NCBI RefSeq assembly: GCF_018137965.1
Contig: NZ_CP073100.1
Span: 744,001 to 808,000, forward strand
Length of the DNA stretch: 64,000 nucleotides
Source: Luteolibacter ambystomatis
GTDB lineage: Bacteria; Verrucomicrobiota; Verrucomicrobiia; Verrucomicrobiales; Akkermansiaceae
Direction of reading: 5' to 3'
Part shown: positions 1 to 8,688 of the stretch, piece after piece
How the letters are laid out: every line of letters starts with the position of its first letter
How positions within the stretch are numbered: the first letter of the stretch is position 1
Position numbers and translations under genes: made by a program
The notes under the pieces: model-generated
Told to the model about the DNA's origin: nothing
The model's database searches: none
What the model saw: the letters and a program-made list of their open reading frames with translations, nothing else

Positions 1-65
1 TGGGCGTAGCCGATCTCAAGACCGGCTCCCAAGCGGATCAAGGGCGTGGTGTTTTTGCACGTCAT
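1..65 (-). CDS. possible 5' end of a gene leaving the window
   Basis: On the reverse strand an ATG at 65 opens a frame that stays open to the window edge and begins MTCKNTTPLIRLGAGLEIG. The composition is protein-like, but only about 21 codons are visible. There is no clear ribosome binding site, and the forward strand also has open frames here. Function cannot be assigned. Confidence 0.2.
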   Translation of the reverse strand, partial: MTCKNTTPLIRLGAGLEIGYA

Positions 66-123
66 GCTTTTTGCAAGAATCGACCGCTTTCTAACGACTG
101 AGCCTAAATATTCAAGAAAAATT

Positions 124-185
124 AAATATTTGCCGTCCAAAGCCGTTGGGACAGTAGAAATATTTAGCGAAACAGGCAAATATTT
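124..185. repeat. AT-rich inverted repeat upstream of purM
   Basis: AAATATTTGCC at 124-134 is matched by its exact reverse complement GGCAAATATTT at 175-185, followed by a run of T. The surrounding 60-230 stretch is much more AT-rich than the rest of the window. It could be an operator, a terminator for an upstream gene or a small foreign insertion. The remainder of 1-496 shows no convincing gene. Confidence 0.45.
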
Positions 186-496
186 TTTTGAACGGTTAGG
201 GTTACGGATTTGTCTGAATGAAATGCATGGGTCTATTCCATGCGTTTTGCACCTCGGATGGGTTTGGTTGGATGGCTCTCCTTTTCCACTGTCCGAGTTC
301 TACTTCGGGAACCCTTTTTGAAACAGTGCGCGATCGCGTGGGGCAGGGAACGTGATCGCGGGGGTGTCTGCCGCTTTTTCCTCCACGGTGGCTGAAATCC
401 AGCGATTGCGTCGGGGTGGGACGCAGGAATGAGAAATTCGCGGGTTTTTCCGCGTGACGGACCGGGGTGGGGTGTTAAACACCCGCCATCGGCAAC

Positions 497-1492
497 ATGG
501 CGGGCAAGCTCACGTATCAACAGGCAGGAGTGGACACGCGCAAGGCGGCCGCTCTGGTAGGGGACATCAAGACTCACGTGGCTCGCACCCAGGCGAACCG
601 CAAGCTGTTCGGCGCGTTCGGACTGTTCGCGGCCTGCTACGACCTCAGCTCTTATCAAGAGCCGGTGATGATGACCGGATGTGACGGTGTCGGCACCAAG
701 CTGGAGCTGCTGCTGGAGCACGATCTTCTCGAAACCGCCGGCAAGGATTTGGTGGCGATGAGCGTGAACGACATTCTCACCACCGGTGGCGACCCGCTGT
801 TGTTCCTCGACTACATCGGCATTGCCGCACTCAACGAGGAGAAGATCACCCGCCTGATCGGCGGCATGGCCGATTACCTTGAGGCCTGTAATTGCATCCT
901 GGCCGGTGGCGAAACCGCCGAGATGCCGGGCATCGTCCCCGTGGATGTGATCGAACTTTCCGGTTTCTGTATCGGTTGTGCGGAGAAATCCGACCTCATC
1001 GACCCGACCACCGTGAAGGTGGGGGACGTGCTGATCGGCTACGCCTCCGACAGCATCCATGCCAATGGCTGGTCGCTGGTGCGCCGGGTCCTGAAGGACC
1101 ACGCTCCGGACGTGACGGAGGAAGAACTCGCGGCGTGGCTGCAGCCCACCCGCCTTTACCACGATGTGGTCAACGACCTGAAAGCCTCCGGCGTGAAGCC
1201 CAAGGCCATGTCCCACATCACCGGCGGCGGACTGCCGGAAAACCTCGAGCGCCTCTTCGTGGGAATGGGCGCCGATCTGGAGATCCCGAAGTGGGAGCTC
1301 CCGGGCATCGACAAGCTCCTCGCACACGTGGACGCGGAAGACCGCTTCCACACCTTCAACATGGGCATCGGCTGGGTCGCCATTGTTGCCGAATCCGACG
1401 TGGAAACCGCCCTCAAGGCGGGCCCCGGCGGAACAATTATCGGTCGCATGGTTGACGCGGAAGGAGTCCGTGTAAAGGTGCGGGGCGAGTGA
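497..1492 (+). CDS. purM: phosphoribosylformylglycinamidine cyclo-ligase (AIR synthetase)
   Basis: 331 aa, the usual PurM length. The protein closes the imidazole ring of FGAM to aminoimidazole ribonucleotide using ATP, the fifth step of purine synthesis, in the cytoplasm. The family signature is clear: YQQAGVD at the N-terminus, TGCDGVGTKLELL around residues 57-70, MSVNDILTTGGDPLLFLDY around 92-110 and the glycine-rich AGGETAEMPG near 135-145. HITGGGLPENL near 240 and FNMGIGW near 290 complete the fold. The ATG at 497 has no strong ribosome binding site but starts exactly at the conserved N-terminus. A 22-bp gap to purF suggests an operon. Confidence 0.96.
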   Translation: MAGKLTYQQAGVDTRKAAALVGDIKTHVARTQANRKLFGAFGLFAACYDLSSYQEPVMMTGCDGVGTKLELLLEHDLLETAGKDLVAMSVNDILTTGGDPLLFLDYIGIAALNEEKITRLIGGMADYLEACNCILAGGETAEMPGIVPVDVIELSGFCIGCAEKSDLIDPTTVKVGDVLIGYASDSIHANGWSLVRRVLKDHAPDVTEEELAAWLQPTRLYHDVVNDLKASGVKPKAMSHITGGGLPENLERLFVGMGADLEIPKWELPGIDKLLAHVDAEDRFHTFNMGIGWVAIVAESDVETALKAGPGGTIIGRMVDAEGVRVKVRGE

Positions 1493-1514
1493 GGCCGAGC
1501 CAAACTTCCGGTAA

Positions 1515-3440
1515 ATGAGCGACTTCCTGAAACACGAATGCGGGATCGCCGCTGTGCGACTCCGCAAACCCCTGGCGTATTATCTGGATCGTTACGGCTC
1601 CTGCCTATGGGGCTTCAACAAGCTGTTCCTCCTCATGGAGAAGCAGCACAACCGCGGACAGGACGGCACCGGCATCGGCTGTGTCAAACTGGACATGCCG
1701 CTGGGGCAACCCTACGTGCAACGCCGCCGCGGCATTGAAAAGGATGCGCTTGCCCGCATCTTCCAGAAGGAGGTGAAGAGCTTCCACAAGATGGCGCGCA
1801 AGGGCATCCTCGATCCGAAGGACCCGGCCAGCGTCAAGGAGCGCTACGATTTCGGCGGTGAGATCCTGGTGGGCCACCTCCGCTACGGCACCTCCGGCGA
1901 GTTCGACGAAGGCTCCTGCCATCCGTATCTCCGCCGCAGCAACTGGCCGACCCGCACCCTGATGGTGATGGGGAATTTCAACATGACCAATGCCGGGGAG
2001 CTGAACCAGGTGCTCATCGAGCGCGGCCAGCATCCGGTCTTCGGCACGGACACGCAGACCGTGCTCGAGGAAATCGGCTATCATCTCGATGAGGCCCACA
2101 CCGATCTCTACCGCAAGCTCCGCGACGCCGGAGTGGATGGCCGCGAGATGCCGGCCCGCATTTCCGCCGAGCTGGACGTACCGCGTCTGGTGGGTGAATC
2201 AGCCCAACCGTGGGACGGCGGCTACGCCATCTGCGGCGTGGTCGGAAACGGCGACATGTTTGTGATGCGCGATCCGCGCGGCATCCGCCCGTGCCACATG
2301 CTGGTCACGGATGAGGTGATCGCCTTCGCCTCGGAACGTGTGCCGCTCATGACCGTGTTCGAAGCCTCCGCCGACCAGGTGAAGTCCGTCGATCCCGGCT
2401 CGATCATCACGATCAAGGCGGACGGTTCCTACAGCGACAGCGCGTTCTCGCCGCCGCAGCGATACACGCCGTGTTCGTTCGAGAAGATCTACTTCTCCCG
2501 CGGCAATGACCCGCAGATCTACCGCGAGCGCAAGGCGATGGGCGCGGCCCTCGTTTCGCAGGTGGTGGATTCCATCGATGGTTCCTTTGACAAGGCGGTG
2601 TTCTCGTTCATCCCGAACACCGCGGAGACCGCCTACTACGGTCTCATGGACGGTCTGCGTCTCTACCGCCGCCAGGAAGTCCGCTCGGAAATCCTCAAGG
2701 CCGTGGACGCGGGCAACCTCACCGCGGACAAGCTGGACGAACTGATCCTGCGCAACTGGCCGCGCGGCGAGAAGCTCGCGCACAAGGACATCAAGATGCG
2801 TACCTTCATCTCCCAGGAGAAGGGGCGCGACCAGCTCGTCTCGCACGTCTACGACATCACCTACGGCATCGTGAAGCCGGACGACGTGCTCGTGGCGCTC
2901 GATGACTCGATCGTCCGCGGCACCACGCTGAAGAAGTCGATTCTCAAGATCCTCGCGCGCACCGAGCCGCGGAAGATCGTCATCTGCTCGACCGCCCCGC
3001 AGATCCGCTATCCGGACTGCTACGGCATCGACATGGCGGACATCGGACAATTCATCGCCTTCCAGGCCGCCGTGGCCCTGCATCGCAAGGCCGGCCGCCA
3101 GTCGCTGCTCGACCGCATCTACGACGAGTGCCGTGAGGAGATGAAGAAGCCCGCCGAGGAACGCCGCAACCGCGTCCAGGGCGTCTATTCCGACTTTACC
3201 GATGAAGAGGTCTCCGCGGAGATCAGCCGCATGGTGTATCCGGAAAGCATCGATTGGAGTGGCGAGGTGCAGGTGATCTTCCAGACCATCGAAAACCTTC
3301 GAGCTTCCATCAAGGGCGACTGCGGTGACTGGTACTTCACCGGCGACTACCCGACTCCCGGCGGCTACGCGATGGTGAACAACGCCTACATCCGCTGGTA
3401 CGAAGGTGTCGGCGGCCGCAGCTACGACTTGCCGCTGTGA
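1515..3440 (+). CDS. purF: amidophosphoribosyltransferase, long form
   Basis: 641 aa, longer than the roughly 470-510 aa of typical PurF. It makes phosphoribosylamine from PRPP and glutamine, the first committed purine step. The class II glutamine amidotransferase nucleophile is Cys9 in HECGIAA, exposed in the family by removal of the first residues. QHNRGQDGTG follows near residue 44, and GHLRYGTSG lies near 121. The C-terminal phosphoribosyltransferase domain carries the PRPP loop ALDDSIVRGTTLKKS near residues 461-475. The extra length is spread over insertions in both domains; I see no fusion domain. It lies 22 bp after purM, consistent with one purine transcript. Enzyme class is secure. 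Confidence 0.93.
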   Translation: MSDFLKHECGIAAVRLRKPLAYYLDRYGSCLWGFNKLFLLMEKQHNRGQDGTGIGCVKLDMPLGQPYVQRRRGIEKDALARIFQKEVKSFHKMARKGILDPKDPASVKERYDFGGEILVGHLRYGTSGEFDEGSCHPYLRRSNWPTRTLMVMGNFNMTNAGELNQVLIERGQHPVFGTDTQTVLEEIGYHLDEAHTDLYRKLRDAGVDGREMPARISAELDVPRLVGESAQPWDGGYAICGVVGNGDMFVMRDPRGIRPCHMLVTDEVIAFASERVPLMTVFEASADQVKSVDPGSIITIKADGSYSDSAFSPPQRYTPCSFEKIYFSRGNDPQIYRERKAMGAALVSQVVDSIDGSFDKAVFSFIPNTAETAYYGLMDGLRLYRRQEVRSEILKAVDAGNLTADKLDELILRNWPRGEKLAHKDIKMRTFISQEKGRDQLVSHVYDITYGIVKPDDVLVALDDSIVRGTTLKKSILKILARTEPRKIVICSTAPQIRYPDCYGIDMADIGQFIAFQAAVALHRKAGRQSLLDRIYDECREEMKKPAEERRNRVQGVYSDFTDEEVSAEISRMVYPESIDWSGEVQVIFQTIENLRASIKGDCGDWYFTGDYPTPGGYAMVNNAYIRWYEGVGGRSYDLPL

Positions 3441-3450
3441 GGCCCAAGGA

Positions 3451-3474
3451 CGTGGCTCCCCGGAAGGAGCCACG
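3451..3474 (+). terminator. hairpin after purF
   Basis: CGTGGCTCC (3451-3459) and GGAGCCACG (3466-3474) form a perfect 9-bp stem with a 6-nt loop, 11 nt after the purF stop. No U-tract follows, so intrinsic termination is uncertain. It may instead belong to the adjoining repeat. Confidence 0.4.
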
Positions 3475-3480
3475 CATAGT

Positions 3481-3585
3481 CGCGAGGCTCCCGCCTTGCG
3501 TATTGGGTGAAGCGCGATGGAAGGTCAGGCGTGTGCTTCTTGAAAAGATCCGCAAGAAGCACGCAGGCAGGAGCCTCGCGCTACC
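3481..3585. repeat. small inverted-repeat element between convergent genes
   Basis: CGCGAGGCTCCCGCCTTGCG at 3481-3500 is nearly the reverse complement of the block at 3561-3580 (ACGCAGGCAGGAGCCTCGCG). The block at 3557-3585 also recurs with few changes at 4869-4898, inside the larger palindromic element upstream of the cytochrome gene. This looks like a dispersed non-coding repeat. It fills the gap between purF and the phosphoesterase gene. Confidence 0.6.
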
Positions 3586-3610
3586 TTGCCTGTAGTGATC
3601 AAAGGACGGC

Positions 3611-4600
3611 TTACGCCGTCTTCCACTTGAAGTCCGGCGTCTTCTCGAAGGCATGCAGCAGCTTGCCATTCGCATCGATGTGGCGGAGCAGCAGCTTGTC
3701 CTTCGTGATGGAGAGATGTGAGAAACCGAACACCGCCTGCGCGAATTCGGCGGGGTGGTTTTCGTGGATGTCGGTGAGACGTCGACCACCACCACCGGAG
3801 ATGACGAAGCTGGTCCTGCGGCCTTCCAGTTCGAGATGCTGGAGATCGTGGTCGTGGCCGCCGAGGTAGAGATGCACGCCGTATTTCTCCAACAGCGGTG
3901 CGATCTCATCGACGAGTTCCTTGGTGTCGTTGTGCGGACCATTGGAGAACACCGGATGATGGCCGACCATGGCGGTGAAGGGCGCGCGCTTCGATTGCAG
4001 CTCCTTTTCCAGCCAGCTCATCTGGGCCTTCTTTTCCTCCTCGGTCATCCAGATCGGGCGTTGCTCGGCGAGCTTGCCGTGGATGGCGCGGTTGATCGGC
4101 TCCCAGTCGGTGTCGATGAAGAGCAGGGTGATGACCGGGTTTTCCTTTGGCAGATCCACGCGATAATATTTCGCTGGCATGGTCCAGCGGGTTCCTTCCG
4201 GGCGCTTGGCGTAGTCGAGCTCGGCTTTTTCCTGACCGGCGGTCTCCGCGTAATCGTGGTTGCCGAGGATGGCCCAGCAGGGACCGGGGAAGACTTCCTT
4301 CGGATAGCAATCCTCGAAGCCCTTTTTCCAGCGCGGCGAGTTCACGCCATCCATGCCGCCGCCGTAAAAATTGTCACCGAGCATCAGCATGCCCACCGGC
4401 GGGGCGGGGAGCTCCTTGGTGTAGCGGGTCATGCCGCGCGCGACCGCCCATTGCGATTCCTCCGCACTGCCGAAGTCGCCGATGGCGAGCAGTTCGAGAC
4501 TCCCGGCCCCGGCTTCCGGAGCGGCCTCGGAACGACGGAGATTCAGCCCGAGGGCCAGACTGGAACAGAAGGCGGTCTTGAGCAGGCGGCGACGGTTCAT
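3611..4600 (-). CDS. exported calcineurin-like (purple acid phosphatase type) metallophosphoesterase
   Basis: 329 aa. The N-terminus MNRRRLLKTAF followed by a hydrophobic stretch and an Ala-rich cleavage region resembles a Tat-type signal. Metal-ligand motifs run in family order: AIGDFG near residue 40, MLGDNFYGGG near 74, LGNHDY near 112, GHHP near 214 and GGHDHDLQ near 248. This set matches the acid phosphatase branch of metallophosphoesterases, which hydrolyse phosphomonoesters with a di-metal centre. Substrate cannot be read from sequence. It is convergent with purF and is followed upstream by the palindromic element at 4692-5000, so it is probably monocistronic. Confidence 0.85.
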   Translation of the reverse strand: MNRRRLLKTAFCSSLALGLNLRRSEAAPEAGAGSLELLAIGDFGSAEESQWAVARGMTRYTKELPAPPVGMLMLGDNFYGGGMDGVNSPRWKKGFEDCYPKEVFPGPCWAILGNHDYAETAGQEKAELDYAKRPEGTRWTMPAKYYRVDLPKENPVITLLFIDTDWEPINRAIHGKLAEQRPIWMTEEEKKAQMSWLEKELQSKRAPFTAMVGHHPVFSNGPHNDTKELVDEIAPLLEKYGVHLYLGGHDHDLQHLELEGRRTSFVISGGGGRRLTDIHENHPAEFAQAVFGFSHLSITKDKLLLRHIDANGKLLHAFEKTPDFKWKTA

Positions 4601-4691
4601 GGTGGCTGTAGCAGATCACTCCAACGCCGCGCCGCCCATGGAAATTTCGCCAAAATCATTGTCTGGGGGAAATGGCGAGGACTCTCTCTTT

Positions 4692-5000
4692 GACCTCGGA
4701 GAGGTCACGGAACATAGCCGGTGCGTCGCGAAGCGACCTCCGGTGTGCGTCCTCATTGAATCTGCGCCCATGCGTCAGCGGGGCGCGAAATAGCGCCGGG
4801 CTCCGCCCGGCGTGCTGGGAGGATTGCTTTGCCGGTGATGCCATCCCCGTCTGGCAAAGCACCGCTGGAAGCACGCAAGGCAGGAGCCCCACGCTACCCG
4901 GTGCGACCCACTTCGGGGTCGAAGAAAAAGAAAAGGGGGCAGCCGAGTCCGGAGGTCGCTGCGCGACGCACCGGCTATGTTCCGCGACCTCTCCGAGGTC
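4692..5000. repeat. palindromic element with 52-bp inverted ends, family A copy 1
   Basis: The left arm 4692-4743 and right arm 4949-5000 are reverse complements at 50 of 52 positions. Each arm holds a hairpin GACCTCGGAGAGGTC and a second one around GTCGCG.AGCGAC. The interior carries a third hairpin (GACCCACTTCGGGGTC, near 4906-4921) and a CCCATGCG motif near 4768. The copy at 15996-16254 has the same order in the opposite orientation. The region 4601-5123 holds this element and the promoter side of the next gene, and no gene of its own. Architecture resembles a REP doublet or a MITE. No transposase is nearby. Confidence 0.8.
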
Positions 5001-5123
5001 GGAGAAACCGGCGGCCTGATGTGGTGGTGGGGCGGTTTCGAATGCTTGGGCAAGCGGCTCTGGAAGAAGACTTCGCTCGGTTCTGGCCATTTCCCCGGGG
5101 CTCGTACATGCTGCGCGGAAAGC

Positions 5124-7367
5124 ATGGGGCAGGCACGGAAACGGCATGGGGCTGAGGCGGGCACGACGCGGGGCGGTGGCGGTGGGATTTGGATCATCGC
5201 CGTCCTCGTTGCGGCGGTGGTCGCGGGCGGAGTGGGTTGGTGGTTGTCCCGGAAGCCGGAAGCTCCAGTGGTCCCAGTTGCCGAGGCAAAGGCCGCGCCC
5301 GCACCGGTGATCCCGCCGGAGGACAAGGTCCACGCGGGCTATGCAGGGTCGGCTTCGTGCAAGGACTGCCATCAGGCGGCGCATGAGAAGTGGATGACCT
5401 CGAACCATCACTTCGCGGAGCGCATGCCGGACGCGAAGCTGGATGGTCCGGCATTCGATCCCGCGCATCCGATTTCCCATGGACGCCAGACCTCGGAGGC
5501 GAAGCTGGATGAAAAGGGCCTGATGCAGCTCATCACCCAGGGTCTCGACAAATCGAAGCAGTCGTTTCCGGTGCGGCGTGTGATCGGCCACGATCCCTTG
5601 CGCCAGTTCCTGATCGAGGGGCCCGGCGGTCGCATGCAGGCGGCGGAGTTGGCGTGGGACCCGCACAAGTCGGAGTGGTTCGATGTCTATGGCACGGAGG
5701 ACCGCCAGCCCGGCGAATGGGGCCACTGGACCGGCCGCGGGATGAATTGGAACGCCCAGTGCGCGAACTGCCACAACACGCGCCTGCGCAAGAACTACGA
5801 GCCGGAGACGGACAGTTACCACACCCGCATGGCGGAGATGAGCGTGGGCTGCGAGTCGTGCCACGGTCCGATGAAGGCGCACGTCGATTGGCAGGCGACG
5901 AAGACCACGCAGGCCGCGGAAGCGAAGGATCCCACGCTCAAGCCCTTCAGCCGCGATCAGATGCTGGAGACCTGCGGCGCCTGCCATGCGCGCCGCGGTG
6001 AGGTCACCGGCGATCTGGTGCCCGGCGAATCGTTCTACGATCACTTCAATCTTACCGTGCCGGATGGCAGCGACCTGTTCTATGCGGACGGCCAGGTGCA
6101 TGAAGAAGATTACGAATTCACCGCCTTCCTCGGCAGCAAGATGCACGCGGCCGGAGTGCGCTGTGTGGACTGCCATGATCCGCATACCGGCAAGCGGGTG
6201 CTGGAAGGAAACGCCCTGTGCATGCAGTGCCATGCCGGTGGCGCGCCGCGTCCCGGCGTGACCAAGCCCGCGCCGGTGATCGATCCGGTGGCGCACAGCC
6301 ATCATGGCGAAGCCAGCGCCGGAAACCTCTGCACATCCTGCCACATGCCGGTGACGGATTACATGCAGCGCCATCCGCGCCACGATCATGGCTATACGAT
6401 TCCCGATCCGCTGATGACGAAGGAATACGGCATCCCGAATGCGTGCAGCCGCTGCCACACCGACAAGGATGTGAAGTGGGCGATGGAAGCCACGGAGAAG
6501 TGGTATGGCGGCAAGATGAACCGCCCGACGCGCGCGCGCACCGATCTCTTCTCCCGTGCGAAGCTCGGTGACCCGGCATCACGCCAGCAGCTCATCGATT
6601 TCCTGAAACAGCCTAACGAACCGCTGTGGCAAACGTCCGCCGTACACCTGCTGGGCACGTGGGCGGGTGAGCCTGCTGCGACCGCCTCTTTGCTCGCCCA
6701 GCTCAAGCATCCCAGCCCGTTGGTCCGTGAGGCCGCCGCGCGATCCGGTGGTGTGTTGGCATTGGAGGGAGATGAAGCCACCCGTGCGGCGCTCAAGCCC
6801 CTACTGGAAGATCCCGTGCGCAGCGTGCGTGTGGCTGCTGCGTGGATGTTGCGCGATACGGTCGACCCGGAATCGCGCGCGGGCACGGAGCTTTTGCACA
6901 TGCTGCGCATCGGAGCGGATCAGCCGATCGGGCAGATGCAGTTGGGACAGTATGAATTCGCCCGTAAGAATGCGGCGGTCGCACTCGGGCATTTCCGCAA
7001 GGCGGTGGAGTGGGACCCGAACTCCGCGCCCTTCCATCATGATCTCGCGGTGGCCCTCAGTGCCAGCGGTGATGCCACTGGAGCGATCCGTGAGCTTCAG
7101 CAAGCGGTGAAGCTCGCGCCGGAGATGGCCGAGTATCACTACAAGCTCGCGCTCGCCTGGAACGAGGCGGGCTCGCTGCAGAACGCCATCGCTTCTCTGG
7201 AGGAAACGGTCAAACGCGATCCCGGCATGGGGCGGGCGTGGTATAACCTCGCAGCCGCCTACGCCCAGTCGGGCCGCAAGCAGCAGGCGATGGAAGCCGC
7301 ACAACGCGCTGCTGCGATCAATCCGCAGGACCCGCGGGTGATCCAGTTGTTGCGGTCGCTGAGGTAG
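5124..7367 (+). CDS. membrane-anchored octaheme c-type cytochrome with HEAT and TPR repeats
   Basis: 747 aa. I chose the ATG at 5124 because a basic N-terminus and one membrane segment (near residues 22-42, IWIIAVLVAAVVAGG) follow at once; upstream codons lie in repeat DNA. Eight CxxCH haem motifs occur at residues 79, 213, 243, 284, 347, 366, 403 and 441. HEAT-like repeats follow (about 510-590), then three TPR units (about 620-745). The N-terminal part resembles the cytochrome c554 / doubled-CXXCH group that moves electrons or reduces nitrogen oxyanions in the periplasm. The repeats suggest docking to a partner. No terminal reductase gene is adjacent, so the substrate is unknown. Confidence 0.85.
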   Translation: MGQARKRHGAEAGTTRGGGGGIWIIAVLVAAVVAGGVGWWLSRKPEAPVVPVAEAKAAPAPVIPPEDKVHAGYAGSASCKDCHQAAHEKWMTSNHHFAERMPDAKLDGPAFDPAHPISHGRQTSEAKLDEKGLMQLITQGLDKSKQSFPVRRVIGHDPLRQFLIEGPGGRMQAAELAWDPHKSEWFDVYGTEDRQPGEWGHWTGRGMNWNAQCANCHNTRLRKNYEPETDSYHTRMAEMSVGCESCHGPMKAHVDWQATKTTQAAEAKDPTLKPFSRDQMLETCGACHARRGEVTGDLVPGESFYDHFNLTVPDGSDLFYADGQVHEEDYEFTAFLGSKMHAAGVRCVDCHDPHTGKRVLEGNALCMQCHAGGAPRPGVTKPAPVIDPVAHSHHGEASAGNLCTSCHMPVTDYMQRHPRHDHGYTIPDPLMTKEYGIPNACSRCHTDKDVKWAMEATEKWYGGKMNRPTRARTDLFSRAKLGDPASRQQLIDFLKQPNEPLWQTSAVHLLGTWAGEPAATASLLAQLKHPSPLVREAAARSGGVLALEGDEATRAALKPLLEDPVRSVRVAAAWMLRDTVDPESRAGTELLHMLRIGADQPIGQMQLGQYEFARKNAAVALGHFRKAVEWDPNSAPFHHDLAVALSASGDATGAIRELQQAVKLAPEMAEYHYKLALAWNEAGSLQNAIASLEETVKRDPGMGRAWYNLAAAYAQSGRKQQAMEAAQRAAAINPQDPRVIQLLRSLR

Positions 7368-7376
7368 CGGGTCCGT

Positions 7377-7398
7377 CTTTGCCCCGGCAGGGGCAAAG
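7377..7398 (+). terminator. hairpin after the cytochrome gene
   Basis: CTTTGCCCC (7377-7385) pairs perfectly with GGGGCAAAG (7390-7398) around a GGCA loop, 9 nt after the stop codon. A T-tract is missing, so it is a candidate terminator or transcript-end stabiliser only. Confidence 0.45.
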
Positions 7399-7519
7399 AG
7401 TAATGGGATTCTGCGGCGGCTCTCTACCTCATTTGGCACCGGGGATTTTCTTGCGGCGCTTTCCCGCACCCTTCGTAATGGCAGGCACTCTATTGCAAAT
7501 GTCTGCCACCGGTATCTTC

Positions 7520-8683
7520 ATGAAAGCCACCTTGCCCTTGCTGCTTCTCGCAGCCCCCGTCCATGCCCAGGAAATCTGTCATGCGGACTTCCGTGATGGC
7601 ACGCCGCCAAAGTGGTCGGTGGAGGTGCCGGAAGGGAACTACGATGTTACCCTGACTTTCGGCGGCAAGGACGCGACGGATACCACCGTGCGCGCCGAGG
7701 CGCGGCGCTTGGTGTTGCCGAACTTCAAAACCGAGGCGGGCAAGACCGCGACCCGCACCTTCACCGTGAACATGCGCACGCCCGCGCTTCCCGATGGCAA
7801 GCGTGTGAAGACCAACGCCCGCGAGAAGGATCATCTGGATTGGAACACCACGCTCGATCTCTCCTTCACCGGCAGTCATCCCGGAGTCACCGCCGTGGAG
7901 GTAAAGCCCCGTGCGGATGCCCTCACCGTCTTCATCGCCGGAGACTCCACCGTCACCGATCAACAGAACGAACCCTACTCCGCATGGGGACAGATACTGC
8001 CGATGTTCTTTCAGCCCGGCACCGCGATTGCGAACATCGCGGAGTCGGGTCTTGCGCTGCGTAGCTTCCGCAGCCAGCTCCGCTTGGAAAAGATCCTCTC
8101 GCAACTCAAGAAGGGCGACTACGTGCTGATCCAGTTCGCCCACAACGATGAGAAGGAAAAAGGCGAAGGTGTCGGTGCGTTCACGACCTACAAGGCGGAT
8201 CTCGAGGACTACGTCACGAAGATCCGTGAAAAGGGCGGCCAGCCCGTACTGATGACGCCGATGTTCCGCCGCCGCTTCGACAAGGACAATCGCCTGCAGG
8301 ACTCACATGGCGACTATCCCGTGGCGGTGCGGCGGGTGGCGGAGGAGAAGAAGGTGCCGCTTGTCGACCTTCATCGCCATAGCGAATCTCTTTTCAGCGC
8401 ACTTGGTCCGGATGGCACCACCAAGGCCTTCGTCCACTATCCGGCGAACACCTATCCCGGGCAAACGCAGGCGCTCAGCGATGACACGCACTTCAACACC
8501 TATGGCGCATGGCTGCTGGCGAAGTGCGTGGTGGAAGGCATCCGCAAGGACGTGCCGGATCTGGCGAAGCGCCTCACGCCCGGCTTGCCGGTGTTCGATC
8601 CCGCGAAGCCGGATCAGCCCGGTTCATGGTCCGTGCCACCGTCTCCTCCTCCGTCCTCCGTGGAGGTTCCGGCGGGGAGTTGA
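7520..8683 (+). CDS. secreted SGNH hydrolase, rhamnogalacturonan acetylesterase-like
   Basis: 387 aa from the ATG at 7520, which directly precedes a signal peptide (MKATLPLLLLAAPVHAQ). An upstream in-frame ATG at 7479 would place extra residues before that signal and is less likely. A beta-rich domain (about 20-130) precedes the SGNH domain. Block I is FIAGDSTVTDQ near residue 136, block III QFAHNDEKE near 210, and block V is DDTHFNTYGA near 323. This layout matches carbohydrate esterase family 12, which removes acetyl groups from pectic rhamnogalacturonan. Proline-rich C-terminus. No other pectin genes are adjacent, so the substrate is inferred from family. Confidence 0.85.
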   Translation: MKATLPLLLLAAPVHAQEICHADFRDGTPPKWSVEVPEGNYDVTLTFGGKDATDTTVRAEARRLVLPNFKTEAGKTATRTFTVNMRTPALPDGKRVKTNAREKDHLDWNTTLDLSFTGSHPGVTAVEVKPRADALTVFIAGDSTVTDQQNEPYSAWGQILPMFFQPGTAIANIAESGLALRSFRSQLRLEKILSQLKKGDYVLIQFAHNDEKEKGEGVGAFTTYKADLEDYVTKIREKGGQPVLMTPMFRRRFDKDNRLQDSHGDYPVAVRRVAEEKKVPLVDLHRHSESLFSALGPDGTTKAFVHYPANTYPGQTQALSDDTHFNTYGAWLLAKCVVEGIRKDVPDLAKRLTPGLPVFDPAKPDQPGSWSVPPSPPPSSVEVPAGS

Positions 8684-8688
8684 GATAC

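Noticed and set aside
46..321. 91-codon forward open frame at the window start
   Set aside because: Crosses the AT-rich inverted repeat, has no recognisable domain and no ribosome binding site; composition is that of random DNA.
233..1567. 444-codon frame antisense to purM
   Set aside because: Lies over the purM coding region; long antisense frames are expected in high-GC DNA with biased third positions.
4656..6458. 600-codon frame antisense to the cytochrome gene
   Set aside because: Covers the palindromic repeat and the haem motifs on the other strand, His/Arg-rich translation, no family features.
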